Source: JAGVGT01 sp963807225
GTDB taxonomy: Bacteria > Desulfobacterota > Desulfobulbia > Desulfobulbales > JAGXFP01
Length of the DNA: 64,000 nt
Reading direction: 5' to 3'
Assembly (NCBI GenBank): GCA_963807225.1
Contig: CAWEAD010000005.1
Span: forward strand, 1,116,001 to 1,180,000
Below the pieces are notes generated by a model. That model was not told the DNA's origin. It worked only from the letters and a program-made list of their open reading frames with translations, and searched no databases. The stretch's first letter is position 1. The number at the start of each line of letters is the position of its first letter. Positions 1-8,966 of this stretch are shown piece by piece. The position numbers and the translations under genes are program-made.

Positions 1-259
1 AAGCCAGCTTGAACCCCACGGCCGGAAATCCCCCCGGGCAAAGGCACTAAACCGCTGTCGCATTATTGAACAACAGATATATAAAGCATAGAGGGGAAGT
101 CGGAGCATAGTCAAAGAACTTTTAGCAGTGAATAACGTGCACCATCCCGGCCGTTTTGGTGGCGAGACTGGTGGTGATGATGGGGCAGGGTCCGGGCCAG
201 GCCCGCCTTACCGACAGGTAACCATTTGTCCTCCGGCAGCTGCTCAGTTGATGATCGGC

Positions 260-694
260 TCAGCCCCAGGCCCAAAACTCTCCGCTCAACTCCCGGATTA
301 CAGATTGCTGCTCGGCCGATAATTCGCAAAACGGCGAGTTGTCGTAGGTGGTGTCGCGGTTTTCCACTACCAGGACCATGGCGTCCTCGCTCAGGGCGTG
401 GTGGTGCCAGACTGCCCGTTTAACGTTGTATAGCTTGCGGGGTTCCAGGGCTTGGGCGTGGATCTTCGTAACCCGCTCATCTCCTTCGCCCACGAAAAGG
501 AGGCAGCGCCCCCGGAGCAGCACGAAGACCTCGTCGGTTTCGTTGTGGCGCTGCATTCGGGTGAGGTTCTCCGGCCGCAGCTCTTCGGCGAAGTTGAGCA
601 CCGCCACCCGCCAGGTCTCGAAATCCACCAGGGGCCGGTAGCCGGGGCCGGTGTGTTCTTGCACTTCCAGGAGTTTTTCGCTGATAGATTTCAT
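260..694 (-). CDS. Small cupin-fold protein
   Basis: A 144-residue single-domain protein that I read as a cupin barrel. Visible are a first cupin motif (RHNETDEVFVLLRG, about residues 49-62) with histidine and glutamates placed as metal ligands, and a second half with WHHHALSEDAM (about 96-106) supplying another histidine. The length fits stand-alone cupins of unknown substrate. No signal peptide, so cytoplasmic. The gene stops 2 bases before the end of the downstream-reading hydrolase gene at 697, so the two probably share a transcript. The substrate cannot be read from the sequence; it may be a small sensor or sugar/acid-binding protein rather than an enzyme. Confidence 0.8.
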   Translation of the reverse strand: MKSISEKLLEVQEHTGPGYRPLVDFETWRVAVLNFAEELRPENLTRMQRHNETDEVFVLLRGRCLLFVGEGDERVTKIHAQALEPRKLYNVKRAVWHHHALSEDAMVLVVENRDTTYDNSPFCELSAEQQSVIRELSGEFWAWG

Positions 695-696
695 GT

Positions 697-1424
697 TTAT
701 TCCGCCTGGTGCTGGAATGCACCGTGTCGCAGGAAATGAATGGTCTGGGTAATGGCCTGTCGATTCCGCATGATCAGCGGATGGGTGGCGTGAATGACCA
801 GAAAATCGCGCATCCCGGCCAGTTTGGCCCGCTCAACCGACACCTTGCCGTCATTGGGACCGGGGATCAAGAGCGACAGCAGCGGATTGATCGAGCGGTC
901 GCCGGTTATGATCCCCAGTTCGAAGGACGGTGGTCCCAAGCGGTTGGGCAGGCTATCCGGATCGGTGCCCATTTGGTGGCCGGCCGGGCCGTTGATCCAG
1001 TGGAAGATCCCGAAGTCTCCCAGCTTGTCCACTATCTCGCTGCCCCGGTTGGGGGGGAGAACATGACCACCCGGCCGATGGGCAACTCCGGATGGGCGCC
1101 GGCCAGGTAGCGGACGACGATGCCGCCCATGGAGTGGGTGACGAAATGGAGAGGAGCCGTATCGTTGCCCCGGCAGGCGAGGATCTGCGGCAAGACGAAG
1201 TTCTCGGCCAGATCGCCGACCGGGTGTGAGGTGGAGGGATAGGAAAGATTGCAGGTGCGAAAACCGGCTTCATCGAGAGCCCGGGCGGTTTTCGTCATCG
1301 AACGGCTGGTCCGGGCCAGGCCGTGCAGGAGAAACACCTTCGGTCGGGGAGCAGGCTGGTTGGCCACGGCGTCACCATTTATAAAAGTCAACAGCAGAGG
1401 GAGAAGAATGGCCAAACGTCTCAT
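697..1424 (-). pseudogene. Alpha/beta hydrolase (lipase/PGAP1-like), frameshifted
   Basis: Two adjacent reading frames together make one exported alpha/beta hydrolase of about 240 residues. The first (from 1424) has a signal peptide, the oxyanion stretch LLHGLARTS, and the nucleophile elbow THSMGG. The second supplies the acid (GPNDGKVSV) and the histidine (HATHPLIMRN). The frame breaks in a run of seven C (G 1051-1057 on the plus strand); with eight, the protein reads MFSPPNRGSE, the sequence expected in this family. The loss is either a homopolymer sequencing error or a real mutation. Its start overlaps the end of the YjdF-like gene by 4 bases, so they are probably co-transcribed. Confidence 0.75.
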
Positions 1425-2023
1425 TCAGCGGCCGGGCCTTGGTCCGGTCGGGCCAGCCAGAAGGCGGCCAGGGAGCAGACGGCGCCCAGAGTATCGGCCA
1501 GCATGTCCTTCTGGGCGTCCCAGATGTCGCCCTGGGAACCGAGGAACTCGATTCCGGCGTTGCCGCCGGCGGTGACCGCGAACCACCATTCGATGATCTC
1601 ATAGCCGGCCGCCACGCTCATGACCATGAACAAGCCCAGAAAGGTGGCCAGGATCGGGCCGCACCAGCCTTTCCTGGTGGCCAGTTCGGCCATGGCGAAG
1701 GCGAAGAAGCCGACGGAGAAATGGCCGACGCGGTCGAAATGGTTGCGTTCGGCGCCGAGCAGCTCGGTGACCCAACCGAATGGTACGTTGGCGAAGGTAT
1801 AGTGGCCGCCCACCGTATGCCAGAAGAGCCAGACCGCCATCAGGCTGTAGGCCTGGTTACTGAAGCGAAAGTGGTGGAAAGTGACGACCAGGGCGGCGAA
1901 GATGAGCACCACCGGGATCACCTCGGCGATCCAGACCTCGCGGGAGACCGGAGCTATCCCCAGAACGATGAAGAAAACCGTGAAAACCGCACCCAGGAAA
2001 TGGGGGTAGTATTTACCGATCAT
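1421..2023 (-). CDS. YjdF/DUF2238 family membrane protein
   Basis: A 200-residue integral membrane protein with about six hydrophobic segments. It matches the YjdF (DUF2238) family by the run HTVGGHYTFANVPFG, the FDRVGHF motif and the EIIEWWFA segment near residue 145; these conserved histidines, aspartate and glutamate lie at membrane edges. The family's biochemical role is unknown to me. The gene overlaps the start of the hydrolase by four bases (ATGA), and a lipoprotein gene lies 24 bases upstream, so this looks like the middle of a minus-strand operon. Start ATG at 2023 is the only reasonable one. Confidence 0.85.
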   Translation of the reverse strand: MIGKYYPHFLGAVFTVFFIVLGIAPVSREVWIAEVIPVVLIFAALVVTFHHFRFSNQAYSLMAVWLFWHTVGGHYTFANVPFGWVTELLGAERNHFDRVGHFSVGFFAFAMAELATRKGWCGPILATFLGLFMVMSVAAGYEIIEWWFAVTAGGNAGIEFLGSQGDIWDAQKDMLADTLGAVCSLAAFWLARPDQGPAAE

Positions 2024-2047
2024 ATCAGTCCGCCCGGGATGGAGGTA

Positions 2048-2524
2048 TTATTTGATCTTCACTACCAGTGGTTTCTCAGGTTTTTCCTTGGACAGGATCA
2101 GGTAGTAAAATTCACCTTCCTTGCCGAACATGATCGAACTGCCGGAGGCCTGGTGATCTTTGGCTTGCCCGGCCTGGTCGTACTTGAGGACGATTTGCTT
2201 GATCGGCTCCAGGTTGGGCACCAGGATCTTGCCGTTATAGGAATAACCGGCCATGATATTCGACCGTTTCTCGGCCGGGATTTCGGCGATCTCGGCGCTG
2301 GTGATGGTGAATTCGAGGTTTTTCTTCGCCGATCGGCGGACCGCGTCGAGAACGTAAGGGGGCGTGTCCTTCTTATAAAAGAGGCTCATGATACCTTCCA
2401 GATCCTTGTTGCGTTGGTAGGTCAGATAGTGGTCCAGCAATTCCTGGGCGGAGTGGCTTTTGACCTGGCCGGAGCAACCGCAGAACAGCAGGATGGTCAG
2501 TCCGAGGATGTAGAATTTTCGCAT
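2048..2524 (-). CDS. Hypothetical lipoprotein
   Basis: I start this gene at the ATG at 2524, not further upstream, because the product then opens with a classical lipoprotein signal (MRKFYILGLTILLFCGC, lipobox FCGC, Cys at residue 17). The mature part, about 140 residues, contains SAQELLDHYLTYQRNKDLEGIMSLF, which resembles the start of SnoaL/NTF2-like or DUF4440-type cone folds. That would make it a periplasmic binding or scaffold lipoprotein; this is a fold guess only. First gene of the putative minus-strand operon 2524-260. Confidence 0.7.
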   Translation of the reverse strand: MRKFYILGLTILLFCGCSGQVKSHSAQELLDHYLTYQRNKDLEGIMSLFYKKDTPPYVLDAVRRSAKKNLEFTITSAEIAEIPAEKRSNIMAGYSYNGKILVPNLEPIKQIVLKYDQAGQAKDHQASGSSIMFGKEGEFYYLILSKEKPEKPLVVKIK

Positions 2525-2766
2525 GTTAGGTCTCCGGTTATCAGACCGGGCCGGGCCGGGCTGAATTGCTCTAAGCGTATGGTCCTTGAAACCGATTAAG
2601 ATAATGACAAAAAGGCCGGGGGGCAACGGATTATCATTGCGGCCGCTGCTGAACTGACCTTACTTCTATCCGGAAAGATTCTTATTATATAAACAGGTGA
2701 AGAAGATTCAACCCATCCGGAAATTCCGGAAGATTGGGCGAGGAGTCATGGATAGAGAGGTGAATT

Positions 2767-3057
2767 ATGGCAAGCAGAGCGTATTGTTCAGACATAGCGG
2801 TTGAGTTGGGAAGATGGAGCGAGAAGCTGCACCGGCTTTCCAGCGATATCGATCGGATACCTTCCATCGACAAATACAGATTGCTGCCGCAGATCGAGCA
2901 GTTGCACATCATTATGACCGAGTTGGATGATCGGGTGGGGGCACTGGTAAATTCCTGCGAGACCGTTGAGGAGGGCAGCGAAAAGAAGGTGGTTGGCGGC
3001 GGGGTCATGACCGGCGTAACCGCGGAGGAGAAGTTCGACTACGAGGTTGGTGGTTGA
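2767..3057 (+). CDS. Small hypothetical protein
   Basis: A 96-residue soluble protein I do not recognise. It starts with ATG at 2767 after a purine-rich ribosome site (AGAGAGGTG). Residues 10-65 look alpha-helical with a heptad-like pattern (ELGRWSEKLHRLSSDIDRI, then LLPQIEQLHIIMTELDDRV), so a small helical bundle or coiled coil is likely. The tail is glycine-rich. It stands alone on the plus strand and is followed by a strong double hairpin terminator, which supports it being a real monocistronic gene. Confidence 0.55.
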   Translation: MASRAYCSDIAVELGRWSEKLHRLSSDIDRIPSIDKYRLLPQIEQLHIIMTELDDRVGALVNSCETVEEGSEKKVVGGGVMTGVTAEEKFDYEVGG

Positions 3058-3080
3058 TTGCGACTCACCCCCTCGCAAGC

Positions 3081-3129
3081 GCCGGTTGCCAGTCAACCGG
3101 CGGGCCGCGCCTGGCGCGGCTCTTTTTTT
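3081..3129 (+). terminator. Rho-independent terminator (double hairpin)
   Basis: Two consecutive perfect stems: GCCGGTTG/CAACCGGC (3081-3088 with 3094-3101) and GCCGCGC/GCGCGGC (3104-3110 with 3114-3120), followed by a T run (3121-3129). It lies just past the stop of the 96-residue gene on the plus strand. Confidence 0.85.
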
Positions 3130-3158
3130 AGCGGATTACCAGGAGGAGGCATAAAATT

Positions 3159-3205
3159 GCCCGCCGTTCCAACGGGGGAGACTCTTCCCGTTTGAAACAG
3201 CGGGC
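3159..3205. repeat. Intergenic inverted repeat
   Basis: Outer arms GCCCGC and GCGGGC with inner arms around CCAACGGG and CCCGTTTG form a hairpin of about 47 bases. Read on the minus strand it lies after the zinc-ribbon gene and is followed by ATTTTAT, so it may be a weak terminator for that gene. Confidence 0.5.
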
Positions 3206-3262
3206 CTCCGGCGGACGATCTCTTTCATCCGCCAGCTTCCGCTAATTCTTCACTCACCTACC

Positions 3263-3445
3263 TCAGCTAATAACCTCGGTCTTGTTTTTCTTGCCGCAGG
3301 AGGCGCATTTAACTTCCACCTCCACCTTCTCGCCGGCGTACACCTTCCGCCCGCAGGCAGAGCACAAGCAGGCCCCGCCGCTTACACCGCTGGTGTTCCC
3401 CGGCATCAGCTTCTTGCCGCATTCCGGACATCTCAACTCGGGCAT
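3263..3445 (-). CDS. Small zinc-ribbon protein
   Basis: A 60-residue protein with three CxxC pairs (CPEC, CSAC, CASC) and one additional Cys, the pattern of a double zinc ribbon or rubredoxin-like knuckle. I take the ATG at 3445 because GGGAGG sits 9 bases before it; the GTG three codons upstream is inside that ribosome site. No membrane segment. Such proteins bind zinc and often nucleic acid or protein partners, but no partner is apparent here. Monocistronic. Confidence 0.7.
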   Translation of the reverse strand: MPELRCPECGKKLMPGNTSGVSGGACLCSACGRKVYAGEKVEVEVKCASCGKKNKTEVIS

Positions 3446-3609
3446 ATATTTCACCTCCCAGCGCTCATCTAATATCTCTCGCCGGCAACCCGATCCTGAA
3501 TTTAAGGAAACCGGTTGCTCGACCTAAGTCACTTTTACCTATTAATAATTTAAGCATGATCCGGGGCAGTGGCCCGGGTCCGGCGACGGGATATTCGGCG
3601 GGGTCGCTT

Positions 3610-5448
3610 TCAGGGCCAGCGCGAACGGGGCCGGCCTTTCTCTTGCTCTTCCCGGTAGAGGTCGTCGAGGCGCTGCTGATATTTCCGGATGACCGCCTTG
3701 CGCTTGATTTTCAGGGTGGGGGTCAGCTCGCCCCGTTCCTCGCTTAAGGGTTCGGCCAGGATCACGATCTTGCGCACCGTTTCAAAGGAGGCCAGATCGT
3801 GCGAGAGGTCGGCGATGCGGGCCAGCAGGAATTCGTTCAATTCAGGCCGTTCCGCCATCTGCGCCGGGCTCAGGCCGCTTAACCCCGGCAACGGTCGGCG
3901 ACTCTGCAGATGCTCGTAGTCGGGTGTGATCAGGGCGGAAAGGAAGGTTCGCCGGTCGCCGTAGAGCACGGCCTGGCTGATATATTCGTCGTTGGTCAGC
4001 AGGTTTTCGATGTATTGCGGGGTGACATTCTTGCCGTTAGAGGTGACGATGATGTCCTTCTTGCGGTCCAGGATAGTCAGGCAGTCGTCGGTTAGTTTGC
4101 CGAGATCGCCGGTCAGCAACCAGCCGTCGTGGACCACTTCGGCGGTGGCTTTGGGATCCCGGTAGTAGCCCAGCATCACCGAAGGGCTCTTCACCGCCAC
4201 TTCGCCGTCCGCTTCGATCCGCACCCGGCAGCCGGGCAGCGGCGGCCCCACGGTGCCGGGCCGGATACGGTCGAGGCGGTTGACGGCGATGACCGGGGAG
4301 TGTTCGGTGAGGCCGTAGCCCTCGAGGATGCGAACTCCGGCGGCCAGGAAAAACCGGGTGATCTCGGGGGCGAGCGGGGCGCCGCCGGAAACGAAGAAAC
4401 GCAGCCGTCCGCCCAACCGCTGTCGGAACCGGCGAAAGACCAGGAAATCGGCCAGTTGTTCTTGCAGAGCCGACCAGCGCTCCGTCCGTCCTTCCCGTTC
4501 GGCTCTTTCCTGACGCCGCCGACCTACAGCCATGGCCCAGGCGAAGATGGCCCGGCGCGGCAGGGAGGAATCGTGGACCGAGTCGAGAATGCGGTCATGC
4601 AGCTTTTCAAAGAAGCGCGGGACTCCCAGCATGATGGTTGGGCGAATGGCGCGGATGTCTTCGGAGATCGAGCGGATCGAGCCGGCATAGGCGATGGTCG
4701 CCCCGGCCAGCAGCATCAGAAACTGGCCGGCGGTCCGTTCGAAGGAGTGGCTCAGGGGCAGGAAGGAGAGGTAGATGTCGGTATCGTCAACCCGCACCGC
4801 CTGCAGGCCGGCCCGGGCATTGGCCAGCAGATTGGCGTGCGAGAGCATCACCCCCTTGGGGTTGCCGGTGGTACCGGAGGTGAAGATGATGGTGGCGCAG
4901 TCGTCGGGCTGCAGTTTCTCCAGCCTGCCGCGCAACTCCCCGGCTATCACCGGCCCGGCCCGCCGCCCTTGTTCCAGGAGGGTCGGGTAATCCAGCCCGC
5001 AGCTGCCGGGGGAATCGGGGCCGATCGGGTCGAGGGAAATAATCTGCCGCACCGCGGCGCTGCAGGTGGCCAGCATCTCGGCCTTTTCGGAGCGGGCCAC
5101 GAAGGCGACCTCGGCCCCGGCATGCTTCAGGATGTAGTCGGTTTGCCTGGTGGTGCTGGTGTGATAGATCGGCACGGTGATAGCGCCGGCCGCCATGATC
5201 GCCAGGTCGGCGACCAGCCACTCCGGGCGGTTGTAGGCCATGATCGCCACCCGGTCGCCGCTTTTTACCCCCAGGTCGATCAAGCCCCGGGCCGTGGCCA
5301 GGACCAGTTCCTCTACCTCTCTCCAGTTCAGGGGCTGGTATTGATCATCAATTTTTCGGAGCAGCGCCGTTCTCTTGCCATATTTCCCGACCTGTTTGAA
5401 AAACATGGCGGGAATGGTTCCCGGGTTGTTTCCCGGCCGGCTCTTCAA
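3610..5448 (-). CDS. fadD: Long-chain acyl-CoA synthetase (AMP-forming)
   Basis: A 612-residue member of the ANL/AMP-binding superfamily that activates free fatty acids to acyl-CoA through an acyl-adenylate. Core motifs are in order: the phosphate loop FTSGTTGNPKG near residue 190, GYGLTEHSPV near 380, LTGDLG near 448, and DRKKDIIVTSNGKNV near 462, the last holding the hinge of the C-terminal domain. Length matches family VI long-chain synthetases. The start is TTG at 5448: GGAGG lies 7 bases upstream, inside the last codons of the hydratase/dehydrogenase gene, implying translational coupling. Last gene of the beta-oxidation operon and the step that feeds it. Confidence 0.93.
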   Translation of the reverse strand: MKSRPGNNPGTIPAMFFKQVGKYGKRTALLRKIDDQYQPLNWREVEELVLATARGLIDLGVKSGDRVAIMAYNRPEWLVADLAIMAAGAITVPIYHTSTTRQTDYILKHAGAEVAFVARSEKAEMLATCSAAVRQIISLDPIGPDSPGSCGLDYPTLLEQGRRAGPVIAGELRGRLEKLQPDDCATIIFTSGTTGNPKGVMLSHANLLANARAGLQAVRVDDTDIYLSFLPLSHSFERTAGQFLMLLAGATIAYAGSIRSISEDIRAIRPTIMLGVPRFFEKLHDRILDSVHDSSLPRRAIFAWAMAVGRRRQERAEREGRTERWSALQEQLADFLVFRRFRQRLGGRLRFFVSGGAPLAPEITRFFLAAGVRILEGYGLTEHSPVIAVNRLDRIRPGTVGPPLPGCRVRIEADGEVAVKSPSVMLGYYRDPKATAEVVHDGWLLTGDLGKLTDDCLTILDRKKDIIVTSNGKNVTPQYIENLLTNDEYISQAVLYGDRRTFLSALITPDYEHLQSRRPLPGLSGLSPAQMAERPELNEFLLARIADLSHDLASFETVRKIVILAEPLSEERGELTPTLKIKRKAVIRKYQQRLDDLYREEQEKGRPRSRWP

Positions 5449-5451
5449 GCT

Positions 5452-7554
5452 TCAACCTCCATAAAAATTCCCCCCCTCGGCGGCCAGGTCCCTAAGAAAA
5501 TCGGCCGGCGCGAAGCGTTCGCCCAGGCTTTGGGCCAGGGCCTCGAGTTTGGCGACCACTTCCGGGAGCCCCCGGTCGTCGGCGTAACGCAGCAGACCAC
5601 CGGTATAGGGCGGGAAGCCGGCGCCGAAGATCAGCGCCGCATCGACCGCCGCCGCTTCGCTCACGACTCCTTCGGCCAGGCAGCGGGCGGCTTCATTGAG
5701 CATGGTCAGGAGCAGCCGATCGACTATCGTTGCCGGGGCCGACTGTTTTTCAGTCGCCGGGGGTGGCAGCTGCAGGGCGCCATAGATTTCCGCGGCGAAC
5801 CTGCCCCGCTTATCATGATCGTACACATAGAAGCCGCGACCGCTCTTGCGGCCCAGCCAGCCGCTTTCTTTCATCCGGGCCAGCAGCACCGAAGGGGTCA
5901 TCCGGGCGCCGAAAGCCTGGTGCAGGGTCCGGGCGACATCGGTGGCGATGTCCAGACCCACCATGTCCAGCAGGGCAAAGGGGCCGAGCGGCAAGCCGAA
6001 TTCCCGCAGGGTCCGGTCGATGAGCTTGAGATCGCCGCCTTCTTCCAGCAGTAAGGCCGCCTCGTTGAGATAGGGCAGCAGCAGCCGGTTGACCAGAAAA
6101 CCGGGCCGGTCCAGGACCGGGATCGGGATTTTACCCAGTTGCCGGGCCAGGTCGCCGGCCGCCTGGCGGGTCTCGGGGCTGGTCTCCGGTCCGGAAACCA
6201 CCTCGATCAAGGGCATGCGTTCCACCGGATTGAAGAAATGCAGACCGGCCACGCGGCCGGGATTGGCCACAGCCCTGGCCATTTCGGTGATGGAGAGCGC
6301 CGAGGTGTTGGAGAGGATCAGGGTATCGGCCGGTACTTGCCGGGCAATCTCGGCCAGCACCGCCTTTTTTACCCCCAGATTCTCGGCCACCGCCTCGATC
6401 ACCGCTTCCTGGGGCCGCAGGCCGCTCAACCCGGTGGCGTAGGAAAGCCGGCTGCCGATCCAGGCGGATTGGCTCGGGGTGTCGAGACCTTTGTTTCTTC
6501 GGGATTTCAGACTTTTCTGGAAACCACTCAAGGCCTCCTCCAAGCCCTTGACCGAGCGATTCAAGAGCCGGGCCTGCAAGCCTCGTTCGGCCAGCAGGGT
6601 GACGATGGAGCCGCCCATCACCCCGGCGCCGACCACGGCGACCCGGTTAAAGCGGCGCCGCGTTTTGGAATCGCTTCGGGAAAAATGCTCCCGGAGCCGG
6701 AAGACCTGCTGCAGATGGCGGGCGGTATCGGTGACCGACATTTTCCCCACCAGTCTGGCCTCGGTGGCCAGGCCAGCGGCCGGATCGCCCTGGTATGAGG
6801 CCTCGATTGCTTCGATGGCCGCCGGGATGGCCGGGTAATGCGCGCCGGTCTTTTCCCGGGCCTGCTGCCGAGCGCGGGCCAGAACCAGCTTGCGCCAGGG
6901 CGGCAAACGGTCGAGCATGACCGGCCGGGCCGGGCGTTTTTTCCCCGGGTTCCGGCGCAAGCGGCGGAGCGCCGCGGCCAGCAGGTGTTCGGGAGGGACG
7001 ATCTCGTCCACCAGGCCGATCCTTTTGGCCTTGCGGGGAAAAACCCGGGCGCCGGTGGTGATGATCCGTAGCGCTTCGATCAGGCCTACCAGGCGCGGCA
7101 ACCGCTGGGTGCCGCCGAAGCCGGGGATGATGCCGAGCTGGGTTTCGGGCAAGCCCATGAAGGAGCGGGAATCGTCGGTGATGATCCGGTAGTCGCATGC
7201 CAGGGCCAGTTCGGTGCCGCCGCCCAGGCAGGAGCCGTCGATGGCGGCGACGGTCGGGTAAGGCAGTCCGGCCAGCCGCTCGAAGAGCTCCTGGCCCCGC
7301 CGGGCCAGGGCTTCTCCTTCCTCGGCTGAACCGATCTTCTCGATCACCGCCAGGTCGGCCCCGGCGATGAAGTTGCCGGCCTTGCCGGAGACCACGATCA
7401 GGCCCTGGAGTTCCGGCCGACCGGCCAGCTCCTGCAGATTGTGGTCCAGTTCGTCCAGGACTTGCCGGTTGAGGATATTGACCTTGGACTCGGGCAGGTC
7501 CAGGGTCAGGGTGGCCAGGTTGTCTTCGATCTCAAGCCGGATGGCTGCTGTCAT
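5452..7554 (-). CDS. fadJ: Enoyl-CoA hydratase / 3-hydroxyacyl-CoA dehydrogenase fusion
   Basis: A 700-residue bifunctional beta-oxidation enzyme of the FadB/FadJ type. The N-terminal crotonase domain (about 1-190) carries the oxyanion stretch AGADLAV and the two catalytic glutamates, in GGGTELALACDY and GLPETQLGIIPG. The C-terminal dehydrogenase begins with the NAD-binding loop VVGAGVMGGSI near residue 305, with the catalytic histidine in LHFFNPVERM, followed by two helical C-terminal domains. It converts trans-2-enoyl-CoA to 3-ketoacyl-CoA. It lies 1 base from the thiolase that takes its product, and its stop overlaps the ribosome site of the synthetase gene. FadJ versus FadB cannot be settled by eye. 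Confidence 0.92.
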   Translation of the reverse strand: MTAAIRLEIEDNLATLTLDLPESKVNILNRQVLDELDHNLQELAGRPELQGLIVVSGKAGNFIAGADLAVIEKIGSAEEGEALARRGQELFERLAGLPYPTVAAIDGSCLGGGTELALACDYRIITDDSRSFMGLPETQLGIIPGFGGTQRLPRLVGLIEALRIITTGARVFPRKAKRIGLVDEIVPPEHLLAAALRRLRRNPGKKRPARPVMLDRLPPWRKLVLARARQQAREKTGAHYPAIPAAIEAIEASYQGDPAAGLATEARLVGKMSVTDTARHLQQVFRLREHFSRSDSKTRRRFNRVAVVGAGVMGGSIVTLLAERGLQARLLNRSVKGLEEALSGFQKSLKSRRNKGLDTPSQSAWIGSRLSYATGLSGLRPQEAVIEAVAENLGVKKAVLAEIARQVPADTLILSNTSALSITEMARAVANPGRVAGLHFFNPVERMPLIEVVSGPETSPETRQAAGDLARQLGKIPIPVLDRPGFLVNRLLLPYLNEAALLLEEGGDLKLIDRTLREFGLPLGPFALLDMVGLDIATDVARTLHQAFGARMTPSVLLARMKESGWLGRKSGRGFYVYDHDKRGRFAAEIYGALQLPPPATEKQSAPATIVDRLLLTMLNEAARCLAEGVVSEAAAVDAALIFGAGFPPYTGGLLRYADDRGLPEVVAKLEALAQSLGERFAPADFLRDLAAEGGNFYGG

Positions 7555-7555
7555 A

Positions 7556-8846
7556 TTACCGAGCCCTCTCGATGATCAGAGCCCCACCCTGGCCGCCACC
7601 GATGCAGAGAGTGGCCAGTCCCAGATTCACGCCCTGCCGCCGCATCTCCAGGAGCAGGGTCAGGACCATCCTGGTGCCGGTGGAGCCGACCGGATGCCCC
7701 ATGGCGATGGCGCCGCCGTTGACGTTCATGAGCTTCCGGTCGATACGTCCCAGAGCCTTACGGCCCAGAAACTTTTCAGATAGCTGGTCGCTGTCGAAGA
7801 CCATTTCATTGGCGATGATCTGGGCCGCGAAGGCCTCGTTCATCTCGATCAGTCCGAAGTCGCTGATCTGATGCCCGGTTCGTTCCAGCAAGATCGAGGT
7901 GGCGTAAGCCGGGCCCAAGCCCATACGTTTGGGGGCGAGGCCGGCAAAGGCATGTTCGCGAACATAGCCGAGCGGCACCAGGTGGTGGCGGGCCACCGCC
8001 TTTTCCGAGGCCAGGAGGACGGCGGCGCCGCCGTCGGTGATCTGCGAGGAGTTGCCGGCGGTGACCGTGCCGTATTGACGATCGAAAACGGGGCGCAGTT
8101 TGGCCAGCAGTTCCAGGGATTCATCACTGCGAACCCCGTTATCGAAATCGACCGATTCCCGGAAATCCGGGGGGGTGAGCACGGTCATGATCTCTTCCTT
8201 GAAATGGCCGGCCTCATGGGCCGCCGTGGCCCGTTGGTGGCTGAGCACGGCGAACTCGTCCTGGGCGCGTGCGGTCGATCTTCAATTCCCGGGCCAGAAC
8301 CTCGGCGGTCTGGCCCATGCTCAGTCCGCAGGTCGGGTCGGTCAATCCCTGCAGGAGCCCGATCTTGGGAATGAAATCATGGGGCCGCAGCTTGAGCAGG
8401 TTGGCGGCTCGCTGCTTGAGGGTGCGGCTCTGCAGGTAATGGGTGGCGACATCGTGAAATTTTTTGGAGAGGAAGAAGGGGATGTTCGACATCGACTCGA
8501 CCCCGCCGGCCACGACCAGATCGGCCTCGCCGGTGGCGATGGCCTGGGCCCCGGAAATCACCGCCTGCATCCCGGAGGCGCAGTTGCGATGCACGGTAAA
8601 GGCCGGCACCGCCTCCGGCAGCCCGGCATACAGAGAGATAACCCGGGCGATATTGACCGCCTCCATCGGCTGGGCGACATTACCGATCACCACCGAGTCG
8701 ACCACGGCCGGATCCAGACCGGAGCGAGCCAGCAATTCCTTGACCGCCAAGCGACCGAGATCGACGGCGGACAACTCGGCGAACCTGGTGCCAGCCTTGA
8801 TGTATGGGGTTCTTACCCCGCCGACTATGGCAACCTTTTCAGCCAT
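7556..8846 (-). pseudogene. fadI: 3-ketoacyl-CoA thiolase (FadA/FadI type), frameshifted
   Basis: Together two frames give a full thiolase of about 430 residues that cleaves 3-ketoacyl-CoA to acetyl-CoA. The upstream frame (from 8846) holds the nucleophile cysteine in HRNCASGM. The downstream frame holds NEAFAAQ, GGAIAMGHPVGSTG (His) and CIGGGQGG (second Cys). The frame changes near 8262-8271: after LKIDRT the expected AQDEFAVLSHQ is found one base out of phase, so one extra base is present in a GC-rich stretch that is not a long homopolymer. All catalytic residues survive, so sequencing error is plausible; if real, the beta-oxidation operon lacks its own thiolase. Confidence 0.85.
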
Positions 8847-8966
8847 GGACGCCTCCTGGGAATTTGTCGCCCCCTCTTGATGGTCTCAATTAAACAATAA
8901 AGCAGTTTCCGCGATAATGCCGGAGAAGAGCGGATTGTTTCCGGGATTTTATCGCTGCGCCCGGAT

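Noticed and set aside
1..259. Left edge of window
   Set aside because: Several short frames on both strands but none with a ribosome site or recognisable pattern; no feature called.
1439..2599. 386-codon plus-strand frame opposite the YjdF and lipoprotein genes
   Set aside because: Antisense shadow running through two well-supported minus-strand genes.
4129..6054. 641-codon plus-strand open frame over fadD and fadJ
   Set aside because: Antisense shadow of two clear beta-oxidation genes in high-GC DNA; low-complexity composition and no domain.
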